Source of the DNA: Candidatus Sumerlaeota bacterium
GTDB taxonomy: Bacteria; Sumerlaeota; Sumerlaeia; Sumerlaeales; Sumerlaeaceae
Length of the DNA stretch: 58,403 nt
Assembly: GCA_012513815.1 (NCBI GenBank)
Contig: JAAZBM010000003.1
Location: 1 to 58,403 of the forward strand
Reading direction: 5' to 3'
Positions 28,575 to 37,984 of the stretch are shown piece after piece. The notes under the pieces are model-generated. The model was not told the origin of the DNA. It was given only the letters and a program-made list of their open reading frames with translations, and did not search any database. How positions within the stretch are numbered: position 1 is the stretch's first letter; every line of letters begins with the position of its first letter. Made by a program: the position numbers and the translations under genes.

Positions 28575-29180
28575 TTAGTCGGTGAATTTTCCGCCGGGTC
28601 CAAAGTACCAAATGTCACCTTTGGAGATTGTTCCGTTGGTTGAGTCATAGGGCGGAACATTCGCGAAATCCGGGACACGGTCGGGTCCGGAGGTGAACAT
28701 GAGCCAGAGATGATCCGGCACATTCCAGAACGTTTTGCGCACGTTTTCCATCCGTGAACGGACATCTGCGTCAGACAGATCAGAGTCGCCAACGAAGGGG
28801 CCGCAGTTCTTGTTGTTACACATGTAGATATAACTGTAGAGCCATGTTCTGTTTTCGTGTGGAACCGTCAGGAATGGGTCAGGTGGGATGGCTGTGATGT
28901 AGGCGATGGGCGATGTGATGACGCCCAATCTTGCCCAGACGATTCCGCCCGAATTGACGAACGTCGGCGAGGCGACACCCGAGCCTCCGTCATTGGGATA
29001 GCTGGTGTTGTCGACTCTGTAAGATTCGAGCGCCGTTGCGATGGTCCGCAAGTCAGATTTGCAACGACTGACTTTTGAGCGTGTTTGTGCCTCGAGGAAA
29101 TTGGGAACCGCGATGGCTGCAAGGATTGCGATAATGGCAACCACAATAAGCAATTCAATGAGTGTGAATGCGTGTTTCAT
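28575..29180 (-). CDS. Type IV pilin-like / type II secretion pseudopilin
   Basis: 201 residues from the ATG at 29180, where the leader MKHA-FTLIELL begins; an upstream in-frame start at 29231 would add a non-leader extension and is rejected. The first 50 residues are nearly identical to the neighbour at 27782 (FLEAQTRSKVSRCKSDLRTIATALESY), while the heads differ, so the two arose by duplication with diverging heads. The head has Cys residues near 125 and 131 (YMCNNKNCG) that could form a disulfide. The gene is preceded by A/T-rich sequence that may carry its promoter. Confidence 0.92.
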   Translation of the reverse strand: MKHAFTLIELLIVVAIIAILAAIAVPNFLEAQTRSKVSRCKSDLRTIATALESYRVDNTSYPNDGGSGVASPTFVNSGGIVWARLGVITSPIAYITAIPPDPFLTVPHENRTWLYSYIYMCNNKNCGPFVGDSDLSDADVRSRMENVRKTFWNVPDHLWLMFTSGPDRVPDFANVPPYDSTNGTISKGDIWYFGPGGKFTD

Positions 29181-29286
29181 ATGATGTCTCTTGAAATAAA
29201 TATATTTTATTATAACGTTATCATAGCACAATTATCAACACCTGTCAAATAAAAAATGAATTATTTGAACACAAAATGAACGACAC

Positions 29287-29323
29287 GCAAAAGCGCCTTC
29301 CACGGGTGAGGTGGAAGGCGCTT
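29287..29323 (-). terminator. Terminator of pnp
   Basis: A perfect 13-bp stem (29291-29303 with 29311-29323), with a short T tract on the minus strand. It lies 22 bases past the pnp stop. Confidence 0.8.
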
Positions 29324-29344
29324 GTTACTTGGTGAAATGTCGTC

Positions 29345-31720
29345 CTACAGCTTCTCGAACAAGTCGTCATCGAGCTGATCGGGGCTGATGTTGAGTACGG
29401 GCATCGTCTCGGGTTTGTCCGCTCTTGGCTCCGACGGTGTTCCATTGTCGGCCGCCGTGTTATTCTCCGAGCGTCCTCTGTTTCCGTGGTCGCGTCTGTT
29501 TCCACGGTCACGTCCTCTACCACGGTCGCCTCTGTCTCTGTCCCTGTTACCGCGTTCGCGTCTTTCTCCGCCTTCCGGCTTGGGGTTAGCGGCTTCCATT
29601 TCGGCGAGTTGTTCCGGGGTGTAGATAGCCTGCTTGCGGGAGAGTCTGACTCGTCCTTTTTCGTCGATGCCGATGACCTTGACGGTGAGCTCGTCGCCCA
29701 TCTGGCAGACATCGGTGACTTTGTTGACCCGGTGCGGTTCGAGTTCGCTGACGTGAACCATTCCGTCCTTGCCGGGCATGAGTTCGACGAATGCGCCGAA
29801 GTCTTCGATGCGCACGACTTTGCCGGTATAGATTTGTCCGACTTCGGGTTCAGCGGTGATACGCTTAATCCAGTCAGTCGCGGCCTGTTTCGCCTGCAAA
29901 TCTGCGCTTGCGATGAGGACTTTACCGTCGTCCGTGATGTCGATTTTGCAGCCCGTCTGCGCGACGATTTCGCGAATGACCTTGCCGCCGGTGCCGATGA
30001 CGTCGCGAATCTTTTCGGGATTAATCCAGATAGTATCGATACGTGGTGCGTACTTGCTGAGGTCTTCTCTGGGCTGAGTGATACTCTCGGCCATCTTGCC
30101 AAGAATGTGCTTACGTCCGAGCTTGGCTTGGGCGAGGGCTTTCTCCATGATTTCGAAAGTGATACCTTCGATTTTGATATCCATCTGCAGGGCTGTGATT
30201 CCGTCCTGAGTTCCGGCGACCTTGAAATCCATGTCGCCGAGGTGGTCTTCGAGTCCCTGAATGTCGCTGAGAACGGCGTATCCGTCCTCTTCTTTGATGA
30301 GGCCCATGGCGATGCCGGCTACGGGTGCCTTGATTGGGACACCACCGTCCATCAACGCGAGGCAGCCTGAGCAGACCGATGCCATGGATGATGAGCCGTT
30401 CGACTCGAGAATTTCGCTGACGAGTCTGATGGTGTATGGGAAATCATCATGATTCGGAATGATAGGTTTGAGCGATCTTTCCGCCAATGCGCCGTGACCG
30501 ATTTCTCTTCTTCCTGGTGCTCTGATGGGGCGGACTTCGCCGACGCTGTAAGACGGGAAGTTATAGTGCATGTAGTAGGTATGCTCGCCCTTTTCTTGCA
30601 GGGTGTCGATTTCCTGTGTATCTTCGCCGGTCCCGAGCGTGAGAACGCCGAGCGACTGTGTTTGTCCGCGTGTGAAAAGCGAAGAACCATGTGTTCTGGG
30701 CAGGACGCTGACATCTGTTGTGATGGGTCTGATTTCGTCGAGCTTGCGGCCGTCCGGGCGGATGCCCTCATCGAGGACTTTGCGTCTCATTGACTTTGCG
30801 TAGGCGTCCTCGAAAATGGACGAGATGAGTTCTCTTCCTTCGGGGTATTCGTCGGCGAGTTCGTCAATGATTGATTCACGTGCGTCGTCAAGCGCTTCGC
30901 CACGTGCGACCTTCTCGTAAATTTCCGAGATTTTCGCGAACTTTGGCAAGCTGAGTCTTGCGATTTTTTCTTGCAGTGTTGTGTCAGGAATATTCTTGAC
31001 ATACTCCGACTTTGGTTTTCCAACCATCTCGCGGAATTTTTCCTGCGCTTCGCAGATTTTCTTGATTGCTTCGTGCCCGAATCTGAGTGCTCCGAGCATC
31101 TGCTCTTCGGTGAGCATCTTTGCTCCGGACTCGACCATCACGACGGCATTTTTTGTTCCTGCCACGACGAGGTCGAGCAAGAGTTCGTCCTGCTTGTCCA
31201 ACGTTGGATTCAGGATGTAGTTTGTTCCGTCAAAGCCGACACGCACACCGGCGATGGGCTTTTCGAAAGGAATGTTGCTGATGATGAGCGCTGAGCTTGC
31301 CGCAATCATTGCGACGAGGTCGGGGTTGTTGACTCCGTCGTAGCTGAGCACGGTGCAGAATACCTGGACTTCTTGCGTGAAACCGTCCGGGAACATTGGT
31401 CTGAGCGGTCTATCGATGAGACGTGATGTCAGGATTTCCTGCTGTGATGGGCGGTTTTCTCTTTTGAAAAATCCACCGGGAACCTTGCCATTCGCGTACA
31501 TTTTCTCGCGATATTCGACCGTGAGAGGGAAGAAGTCGAGAGGCTCGGGTCTTGGCGGAGCCATAACGACGGCGGCGAGCACGACGGTTTCGCCGACTTG
31601 CGCGACGACAGAACCGTTAGCCTGCTTGGCGACTTTACCAGTGCCAAGGGAAAGGGGCGTTGCCCCAAAGTCAACCGTAATCTCTTGAGAGATCAGGTGT
31701 CCGTTCGTATTTTCGGACAT
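29345..31720 (-). CDS. pnp: Polyribonucleotide nucleotidyltransferase (PNPase)
   Basis: 791 residues. It degrades RNA 3' to 5' by phosphorolysis as a trimer. Order: first RNase PH domain (about 15-145), helical linker, second RNase PH domain (about 320-540, with GSSSMASVCSGCLALMDGG), KH domain (about 560-610, KIRDVIGTGGKVIREI), S1 domain (about 627-695, GKVVRIEDFGAFVELMPGKDG). A tail of about 75 residues rich in Arg, Gly, Asp and Asn, with RGD/RDRG-type repeats, follows S1 and probably binds RNA or partner proteins. The ATG at 31720 is preceded by AAAAGGAAC. The usual rpsO neighbour is absent. Confidence 0.98.
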   Translation of the reverse strand: MSENTNGHLISQEITVDFGATPLSLGTGKVAKQANGSVVAQVGETVVLAAVVMAPPRPEPLDFFPLTVEYREKMYANGKVPGGFFKRENRPSQQEILTSRLIDRPLRPMFPDGFTQEVQVFCTVLSYDGVNNPDLVAMIAASSALIISNIPFEKPIAGVRVGFDGTNYILNPTLDKQDELLLDLVVAGTKNAVVMVESGAKMLTEEQMLGALRFGHEAIKKICEAQEKFREMVGKPKSEYVKNIPDTTLQEKIARLSLPKFAKISEIYEKVARGEALDDARESIIDELADEYPEGRELISSIFEDAYAKSMRRKVLDEGIRPDGRKLDEIRPITTDVSVLPRTHGSSLFTRGQTQSLGVLTLGTGEDTQEIDTLQEKGEHTYYMHYNFPSYSVGEVRPIRAPGRREIGHGALAERSLKPIIPNHDDFPYTIRLVSEILESNGSSSMASVCSGCLALMDGGVPIKAPVAGIAMGLIKEEDGYAVLSDIQGLEDHLGDMDFKVAGTQDGITALQMDIKIEGITFEIMEKALAQAKLGRKHILGKMAESITQPREDLSKYAPRIDTIWINPEKIRDVIGTGGKVIREIVAQTGCKIDITDDGKVLIASADLQAKQAATDWIKRITAEPEVGQIYTGKVVRIEDFGAFVELMPGKDGMVHVSELEPHRVNKVTDVCQMGDELTVKVIGIDEKGRVRLSRKQAIYTPEQLAEMEAANPKPEGGERRERGNRDRDRGDRGRGRDRGNRRDHGNRGRSENNTAADNGTPSEPRADKPETMPVLNISPDQLDDDLFEKL

Positions 31721-32100
31721 ATAATTTGTTCCTTTTATTTTGAGTCAGCCGTGCATATTCAAAGGCGTTCGCAGTTGATTGCACGGTCAGCTTTAATTGT
31801 TAAGGTTAAATGGACACTCATGTTCACAAGCGTGAAATTAGCGTGATGTCGGTGTCCCGTTGCTGAAAATTCTGTTGTTCGCCGATTGATTATTTCTTTG
31901 AATTCCGGCGAGCGAGGCATCGTTATCGGGTGCCTCTTCCGCCGCCATCCAAAGTATTCAGGCGCCATGTCCAAAGAACATAACAGCTTCAAGACGCATG
32001 ACCTCATGTGCTTTTCAAGCGAGGTAATGATGCCATTGCAACCTTATGATTATTTGCAAAAAAACGGGTGTTCTATTCAGTGTTATGCCCAGAATCGGTG
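31721..32100. other. Noncoding region upstream of pnp
   Basis: About 380 bases between pnp and the patatin-like gene. It should hold the pnp promoter and leader. A weak six-base-pair hairpin is at 31914-31936, and an eight-base stem (32088-32095 with 32104-32111) spans the stop codon of the patatin-like gene. Short open frames here lack ribosome binding sites and family features. Confidence 0.4.
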
Positions 32101-33750
32101 TTAATTCTGGGGCGCTCTGATGAGCGCGATATGCTCGTTAATGGCGTTATAATGCGCCATATACGCTTCGATGGACATTTTGCCCGCGAAAAGAGCCGGG
32201 GCGTCCTGCCAAAGAGGCGTCATCATCTGGATAATCTGCGGCGTGACACGGCTGATGAGCTTTTTGTTGAAGTAAGTGATATGGAACGCCGTGGGGATTC
32301 CCATCACTTTATCATCCTGCTTGGAGTTGAACCCGTGAAGCTCGATGGGCACGATAGCCGTTTTGTTGTTCTTGTGGAAGTTGTAAATATTCAGGTGCTG
32401 AGACACTCTCTGGTGGCTGTTGCTCATGGTGAACATACGACTCATAATCGACACGATCCACCACGTTCTGTCGCGGCCCGTGTATTTGATGTCGAGGTCG
32501 TTGCTGTATACGAAGAATATGAGCACAGGTCTGGAAGCGGGCATTTTGCGGACGAGCGAATAGAGAACATCCAGTCCGTCGTTCGAGTAGAGGCCGCCGT
32601 CAGAGATTTGTAGCCAAGGCGAGCGGAGCGTTTCGCTGTCGATGGCGTACACGCCCGTTTGCGGGACTCTGTCTCGGTAGACTTTGAGGTTGTACGGTGG
32701 CAGGAACAGGGGATACGCCGCGCTTGCCGCGATGGCGTCGCCGACTCTGAACGTCCCGATGTCGCTGCCGAAGTCCTCGAAATGCATGGGCTTGAGTGCG
32801 CTGTTGGCGACAGGCTCACGTCTTCCGATAGAGTAGAGTTTGAGGGTTTCGTTATCCATAGCCATGGGCATTTGAGACGGCGCGAGGTAGGTCATGACGA
32901 GTCTCTGCCCGTTGTTGAGCGTTGTTCCGTTCGCGATGAAAACAGGAGGTTTGTTGCCGACGGGCGCTTCAATCCATTTTTGCTGCAAGTCGTTGAATGT
33001 CAATTTGCGGTTTCCGTCACCGAGTGTTCTTGCCATGACTTTTGCCAAAACATCCGTGCGGTTGCGGCTGCTCGTCAAGAGTCTGGCTGTGGATGGCGGA
33101 TAGAGAAGCACACGGCTGATTCCTCGGAATTCGAGGTTCGAGCTCATCGCGTCCTTGAATTTATCAAAGAAATCCGGTTCGTAGCGTTTTTCGAAGTTTG
33201 CGCAATAGTACGCGCTTGACCAACATCCGCCCGAAACACCGCTCATGACATCGATACAATCAAGCAAGGAACGTTTCTTTCCCCATGGGTCAGGAATCTT
33301 CGCAAGCTGTTCAAGAACGGACGCGTGGAAGTAGGCCATTCTGCTGCCGCCGCCCGAAACGGCCATCATGACAATCGGGTCGTTTGGGTTTGGTGAACCG
33401 AATGGTACTGGTTGACGCATCGTTTGCGGGGTGAGGGGGTCGTTGACACCATCAATGGCATCGAAAACCGCGTCGCCGGGCATCTTGAGAAGTCGTGATA
33501 CGGCGTTAAACGCAGTCACAGTGCTCTTGACAGCTTTTTGATTTCCGTCGAGCAAGATATCGCCCGCGAAATCTTCGGCGTCGTAAATGGAACTGTGCGC
33601 GTCCTGAAGAGTGTTATAGGTCACGTTTCCGGTTTGCGTTACGACGTTCTGGATATTTACGGATTCGTTGCTCGGTTGTGCCTGCGTAAGTCCTAAGACG
33701 GGCATGACCATTGCTGCCAGCACAGTAATGGCGATTCGGGTTCTCAACAT
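32101..33750 (-). CDS. Exported patatin-like phospholipase
   Basis: 549 residues. A signal peptide covers about residues 1-24. The patatin core has the oxyanion-hole segment AVSGGGSRMAYFHASVLEQL near residue 130, the nucleophile motif GVSGG near residue 171 (MSGVSGGCWSS) and the catalytic Asp in SDGGLYSNDG near residue 380, so the Ser-Asp dyad is complete. It should hydrolyse acyl esters of lipids in the periplasm or outside. The region before residue 110 is not catalytic and was not recognised. It is the last gene of a probable cluster with the RdgC-like gene (47-base gap) and the membrane protein upstream. Confidence 0.88.
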   Translation of the reverse strand: MLRTRIAITVLAAMVMPVLGLTQAQPSNESVNIQNVVTQTGNVTYNTLQDAHSSIYDAEDFAGDILLDGNQKAVKSTVTAFNAVSRLLKMPGDAVFDAIDGVNDPLTPQTMRQPVPFGSPNPNDPIVMMAVSGGGSRMAYFHASVLEQLAKIPDPWGKKRSLLDCIDVMSGVSGGCWSSAYYCANFEKRYEPDFFDKFKDAMSSNLEFRGISRVLLYPPSTARLLTSSRNRTDVLAKVMARTLGDGNRKLTFNDLQQKWIEAPVGNKPPVFIANGTTLNNGQRLVMTYLAPSQMPMAMDNETLKLYSIGRREPVANSALKPMHFEDFGSDIGTFRVGDAIAASAAYPLFLPPYNLKVYRDRVPQTGVYAIDSETLRSPWLQISDGGLYSNDGLDVLYSLVRKMPASRPVLIFFVYSNDLDIKYTGRDRTWWIVSIMSRMFTMSNSHQRVSQHLNIYNFHKNNKTAIVPIELHGFNSKQDDKVMGIPTAFHITYFNKKLISRVTPQIIQMMTPLWQDAPALFAGKMSIEAYMAHYNAINEHIALIRAPQN

Positions 33751-33797
33751 ATATGATGCTCTACTTTCTACAAACTTCCAGCTTTAGCTAATGCGAA

Positions 33798-34412
33798 TCA
33801 GTCACGAAAATGCGACGGATATAAATCTTCAAATACGACATCGTTCTTTTCAGTTTCGAGGTAGTTCTCGGTAAGTTCGACAATGTCCATCTCGGTCAGT
33901 GTCAGTTCAAACGTGTCCTTGAACAGTTCGGTGAACATGTCGACGGCTTTTCTCGATTGCGATGAAAAAAAGACCGTTCCTGATTGGAAATTCCAAACCA
34001 TTTCGTAGACGGCTACCTGAGGTGCGATGGCCTCGAGCATTTTGGTACGCAGTTCTTCGCGCAACTCCGAGACACGTTGCGTGGTCGGTTTCTTGCCCTT
34101 GAGTTCCTGCCGGAGCACACGCAATGCTTGACTGAGTTCCGCCTTGTAGAGAATGGAGGAAATCGTTTTTTTGTCGACACGAATTCCCAACACGATATAG
34201 TCACCGGCGAATGCTTTCTCGATGGTTACACGTGCGTTTGTCGGGTTGTCATAGGCGACCCAACCAATGGAGATTTCTTCGTGCTTTTTGGGGTTAATCT
34301 CCTTGAAGGCAAACCGTTCCAAACGTGAAGTTGCGACGGTGTGAAAGTCTTTGGGGATTTCCTCATTGACCATAAACCGTGTGTAACTTGCTCCGCCGTT
34401 AATTAAGCCCAT
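33798..34412 (-). CDS. RdgC-like protein
   Basis: 204 residues, shorter than the about 300 of the Escherichia coli RdgC. The N-terminus (MGLINGGASYTRFMV), the segment ISIGWVAYDN, the helix FKGKK..RVSELREELRTKM-type stretch and the block VYEMVWNFQSGTVFFSSQSRKAVDMFTELFKDTF match the family layout. RdgC proteins form ring dimers on double-stranded DNA and limit RecA; in some plasmids and phages they have been co-opted. The C-terminal third of the family is missing here, so whether it still makes a ring is uncertain. An AAGGAA site lies ten bases before the ATG. Confidence 0.8.
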   Translation of the reverse strand: MGLINGGASYTRFMVNEEIPKDFHTVATSRLERFAFKEINPKKHEEISIGWVAYDNPTNARVTIEKAFAGDYIVLGIRVDKKTISSILYKAELSQALRVLRQELKGKKPTTQRVSELREELRTKMLEAIAPQVAVYEMVWNFQSGTVFFSSQSRKAVDMFTELFKDTFELTLTEMDIVELTENYLETEKNDVVFEDLYPSHFRD

Positions 34413-34486
34413 CGTTCATCCATTCCTTAGTATCAAGGCACAATGCCAAAAATATAACTACAACCGGGATGTCACTACCTTGGCTT

Positions 34487-35545
34487 CTATTTAGGCAAAT
34501 ATTGTTTGATGCCGTCGACCTGAGTTCTGACGACCGCTCTGTTTCCGCGGATGCCGGCTTCGGGTGTGATGGTGAGCTTAAGTTTTTTCGAGACGGCTTT
34601 GGGGATCCACTGCTTGAGCACATCGGCCGCGATTGTTGCCTGTTCGGGGGACTCGCAAGCGGCCGAGAGTTCGAAAATGGTGGTGTCGGCGCTTTGGATG
34701 TCGATGCCGAGTCTGAGCCACTGGATCGAATCGAGATTGACCGCACGTGCCGCGAAGTCGTTTGCCATTTCTTGTCCAAGGCCGGGCGAATCGACTTCTT
34801 CCTCGACCCACTTGAGGAGGCTGCGAATACGTCCTGCTCTGTTGCCCATGATGATTGTCGCGTCTTCAGTGGCGGCGGGGCGTTCGATGTCCATTTGTTG
34901 GATTGTTTTCTGCATTTCAGGCGAGAAAACAGCCGCTGCGGCCTGCGTTGTCGAGAGGTCTTTGCCGACTCCGACACCGTTGGCGAGTTCTGCCAGTCGT
35001 GTGTTGTCCGCGCCGAGGACGAGAGTTTTCTTGCCGATGGCCGCGGCCCATTTGCCGTTGTCGATGCTCAGGATTTGAGCGCCGTTATCATCGCGGAGTT
35101 TCGTTTTCTTATCCGTTTTGGCGATGCCTTGCAACAGCGAGCGCAAGAAGTAGCGTGTCGCCGCATTGGCAGGTTGAATGACTCCGTAAGCAATCCACTG
35201 ACCGGAGTCGGATTCGTCGACGAGAATTGTTCCCTGCGGAATGATGAACTTCTCGGCGAATTCCGAGGATTTGATGGCAGAGACGAGTTCGGGGGCTTTG
35301 ACGGAAACGATTGAGTTCAACATCTCGGAGACGCCTTTATCCTCCACATTGAATCTGACTTCGCCATAGAGCGCTGTGTTGGGATTTGCCATTTGCTCGC
35401 GGGTGACCGGAGGTGTCGACTTCAAGGATATGATGAGCAAGATTGCCAAAGCAAGGAGGATGCTTCCGATAACAACAAGGCACCCGCATGCGCATCCCCA
35501 GCGGCGACGAGTGTTTGTTGCTTCCTGTGTCATAGAGTAGGCCAT
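34487..35545 (-). CDS. Membrane-anchored periplasmic protein, unknown function
   Basis: 352 residues. After about 15 residues (with RRRWGCACGC) a transmembrane helix runs about residues 20-42 (LVVIGSILLALAILLIISL); the remainder should be periplasmic. Two halves (about 60-200 and 210-350) look alike in general style, with long helices and short strands, but no family or active site was recognised. Cys-rich Gly-Cys-Ala-Cys-Gly-Cys before the helix could be acylated or bind metal. It is upstream of the RdgC-like gene by 74 bases. Confidence 0.7.
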   Translation of the reverse strand: MAYSMTQEATNTRRRWGCACGCLVVIGSILLALAILLIISLKSTPPVTREQMANPNTALYGEVRFNVEDKGVSEMLNSIVSVKAPELVSAIKSSEFAEKFIIPQGTILVDESDSGQWIAYGVIQPANAATRYFLRSLLQGIAKTDKKTKLRDDNGAQILSIDNGKWAAAIGKKTLVLGADNTRLAELANGVGVGKDLSTTQAAAAVFSPEMQKTIQQMDIERPAATEDATIIMGNRAGRIRSLLKWVEEEVDSPGLGQEMANDFAARAVNLDSIQWLRLGIDIQSADTTIFELSAACESPEQATIAADVLKQWIPKAVSKKLKLTITPEAGIRGNRAVVRTQVDGIKQYLPK

Positions 35546-35615
35546 TATCCAAATCCCTTTCAGTGGTGATACGAATTGATGTTTCTAATTAAATACAAAT
35601 GGTTGGTCGGTTTCA

Positions 35616-36491
35616 CTAATAACATTTGGGGAGTTCTTGGTTGGCCAGTCTTGTGAATGTTCCGCGCAGAAGTCTGTCAAACACGAGCGGCGCGATTTGC
35701 CCCGCAGAGGTCACTTGTCCGTTTGAGTGGTGCGGGTTCAAGTCGAGTCTGTAGTTCGCGGCGCTGAGCCATCCCGTCCAGAAATAGAGCCAGTCGACGA
35801 TTGGAGTGACGCATGGTTTTAGCCCGGGGGCATCGTCGGCGTGTGCCTCGATGAAGGCGTTCGCACCGGCTTCGCTATCCCATATCGGCAGGAGAGGTTG
35901 GCCGGTGTCCGTGGCCAGTCGCGCGGTTCGCCATTCTTGTTGAACAGTCCAGATTTTGTTGAGTCCGGTGGTACGCATGGCTACGGCGAGCCGTGAGTCT
36001 TCCATTGCTGCCATGCTGGCGGCGCCGCAGAGTTTGCATCGGCACTCGCGGTTTGTGGCACGTTTGCATCCCGCGGCGAGAGTGCCGAGGCGGTGTCGCA
36101 GGGCACGAGCAATCTCGACTTGTTTGGCGAAGACATGGGCGGTGCATGACACGAAAGGCTGATTCGGCGCGGGGCATGGGGAGATGCGGAAGTTTGAGCG
36201 TTCGAATTGTTCGATGCCTTGCGTCAGAAACTTTTCGAGCGAAATCGGGTAGGGATTGCAGTTTTTGGCTTCGTCCCGTGCGAAGAATTCCGCAGACCCA
36301 AGCGATGGCCATACGAGTACAAGCGTCTGTTGCTTGTCGTCGCAATGCGTGAGAGGCGTTTTTGTTTTTGCGTCAGCCAGTGCCCAGAGTTCGTTTGTCG
36401 CGACCGCAGAAAAAATCGAGTACCAGAAGCGGTAGCCACCGTTGAGTTCGCCGATGTTTTCTGCCGGATGCGCTTCAAAATACACAATCAT
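35616..36491 (-). CDS. Protein with two DUF2750-like halves
   Basis: 291 residues from the ATG at 36491, chosen because GAGGAA lies six bases upstream (an open frame extends further, to 36614). Residues about 10-105 follow the DUF2750 pattern: a Trp near the start (ELWALAD), a polar stretch, VLVWPS..SAEFFA, then PYPISLEKFLTQGIEQF. Residues about 185-275 repeat it in weaker form (KIWTVQQEWRTARLATD, LLPIWDSEAGANAFIEA, CVTPIVDWLYFWTGWLSAANY). A Cys-rich joint (CRCKLCG) separates them. DUF2750 has no proven function; related domains occur in toxin-immunity contexts. It lies 144 bases after trpB. Confidence 0.6.
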   Translation of the reverse strand: MIVYFEAHPAENIGELNGGYRFWYSIFSAVATNELWALADAKTKTPLTHCDDKQQTLVLVWPSLGSAEFFARDEAKNCNPYPISLEKFLTQGIEQFERSNFRISPCPAPNQPFVSCTAHVFAKQVEIARALRHRLGTLAAGCKRATNRECRCKLCGAASMAAMEDSRLAVAMRTTGLNKIWTVQQEWRTARLATDTGQPLLPIWDSEAGANAFIEAHADDAPGLKPCVTPIVDWLYFWTGWLSAANYRLDLNPHHSNGQVTSAGQIAPLVFDRLLRGTFTRLANQELPKCY

Positions 36492-36635
36492 GATTTGTTC
36501 CTCGCGTCCAACAGCTTTATGGATAAATACAACTTTTTGCGCAAAGAAACGCATGAGTTCGTGTCTGCCCATAGGGAACAGGCCGTGCGACACCGTGAGG
36601 CTGTGGTGACGCACGGCTACTGTTGACGATATTCT

Positions 36636-37853
36636 TTAGAGTTTGAGCATCTCGGATACTTGGGCGACATCCTTGTCGCCGCGCCCGGAGAGGTTCATCA
36701 ATATGATGTGATCTTTGGGGAGCTTGGGGGCGTTCTTGATGACATAGGCCGCCGCATGCGATGATTCGAGTGCGGGGATGATGCCTTCGGTGCGTGAGAG
36801 TTCCATGAAGGCGTTGAGAGCTTCTTCATCGGTGACCGCTTCGTAATACGCCCGTTCCGTGTCCTTGAGGTAGCTGTGCTCGGGGCCGACACTTGGATAG
36901 TCTAAGCCCGCGCTGATGCTGTAGGCGGGCGGAACATCGCCGTTTTCGTCCTGCAAGACATAGGAGTAGCTGCCGTGGAGTACCCCGGGACGTCCAAGGG
37001 TGAGTGTCGCCGCGTTGTCGGGTGTGTTGATGCCCTTGCCGGCGCCTTCGATTCCGACGAGGCGGACGCCTTTGTCCTTGACGAACCCGGCGAACATTCC
37101 GATGGCATTGCTGCCACCGCCGACGCAAGCGACGACGGTGTCGGGGAGTTTGCCGACGGTGTCAAGCATTTGCTGACGCGATTCGCGACCGATGATCGAC
37201 TGGAAGAATCTGACCATTTCGGGGTAAGGATGCGGACCGACCGCCGAGCCGATGAGGTAGTGGGTTGTCTCGGCGTTGGCGACATAGTCTTCGAGGGCTT
37301 CGTCAACAGCGTCCGACAACGTGGCGGTGCCGCGGGTGACGCTGACGACTTTGGCTCCGAGGAGCTGCATGCGGAAGACATTCAGCTTCTGGCGGAGAAT
37401 ATCTTCGGCGCCCATGTAGATGATGCATTCAAGACCGAAAAGAGTGCAGGCCGTTGCTGTCGCGACGCCGTGTTGACCGGCGCCTGTTTCGGCGATGACG
37501 CGTTTTTTGCCCGAGCGTTTGGCAAGCAGAGCTTGACCGATTGCGTTGTTGAGTTTGTGCGCTCCGGTGTGGCAGAGGTCTTCACGCTTGAAAAAGATGC
37601 GTGCTCCACCGAGTTTCTGTGTGAGGCGTTTGGCCTCGTAGAGGTTTGTGGGGCGCGCTACGATGTTGTGGTAACAGTCGGTGAGTTCCGCAATGAATGC
37701 CGGGTCTTTCAGGCATTTCTTATAGAGGTCGTTGAGTTCGTCAAGAACCTTCTGTAGCGTAGGCGGCACATAGCTGCCTCCGTAAAGTCCAAAGCGGCCT
37801 TCTTCGTTGGCTTTGATAGTAGATGCGTCGATTGTAGCGTGATGCTGTGTCAT
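36636..37853 (-). CDS. trpB: Tryptophan synthase beta subunit
   Basis: 405 residues, normal length for TrpB1. It joins indole and serine to give tryptophan with pyridoxal phosphate. The Schiff-base Lys is at residue 100 (GAHKLNNA); the Gly-rich phosphate loop [10 protein letters not shown] and GPEHSYLKD are present. No trpA or other trp gene is next to it, although TrpA normally works in complex with TrpB. A perfect inverted repeat lies 40 bases upstream of the start. Confidence 0.97.
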   Translation of the reverse strand: MTQHHATIDASTIKANEEGRFGLYGGSYVPPTLQKVLDELNDLYKKCLKDPAFIAELTDCYHNIVARPTNLYEAKRLTQKLGGARIFFKREDLCHTGAHKLNNAIGQALLAKRSGKKRVIAETGAGQHGVATATACTLFGLECIIYMGAEDILRQKLNVFRMQLLGAKVVSVTRGTATLSDAVDEALEDYVANAETTHYLIGSAVGPHPYPEMVRFFQSIIGRESRQQMLDTVGKLPDTVVACVGGGSNAIGMFAGFVKDKGVRLVGIEGAGKGINTPDNAATLTLGRPGVLHGSYSYVLQDENGDVPPAYSISAGLDYPSVGPEHSYLKDTERAYYEAVTDEEALNAFMELSRTEGIIPALESSHAAAYVIKNAPKLPKDHIILMNLSGRGDKDVAQVSEMLKL

Positions 37854-37892
37854 GATAGTATTTTCTCCAATGGTTTATATAGGTATATTTAG

Positions 37893-37909
37893 GCACACTT
37901 CAAGTGTGC
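37893..37909. promoter_or_regulatory. Perfect palindrome upstream of trpB
   Basis: An eight-base arm on each side of a single base (37893-37900 and 37902-37909). It lies in the 5' region of trpB, 40-56 bases before its start. Possible operator or transcript hairpin. Confidence 0.45.
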
Positions 37910-37959
37910 ATGATAAGTCAACAGTACGCAGTTATGCGTGTGTTATGTTGTAGGTAAAG

Positions 37960-37979
37960 ACTGACTTGCTAAGGTCAGT
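37960..37979 (-). terminator. Weak terminator hairpin of apgM
   Basis: A stem of eight pairs including one wobble (37960-37967 with 37972-37979), directly behind the apgM stop codon, with only a short T-rich tract on the minus strand. Confidence 0.4.
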
Positions 37980-37984
37980 ACGAC

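Noticed and set aside
31759-32007. 82-codon frame on the minus strand upstream of pnp
   Set aside because: No ribosome binding site, no signal or domain pattern, and composition unlike the neighbouring genes; more likely noncoding leader.
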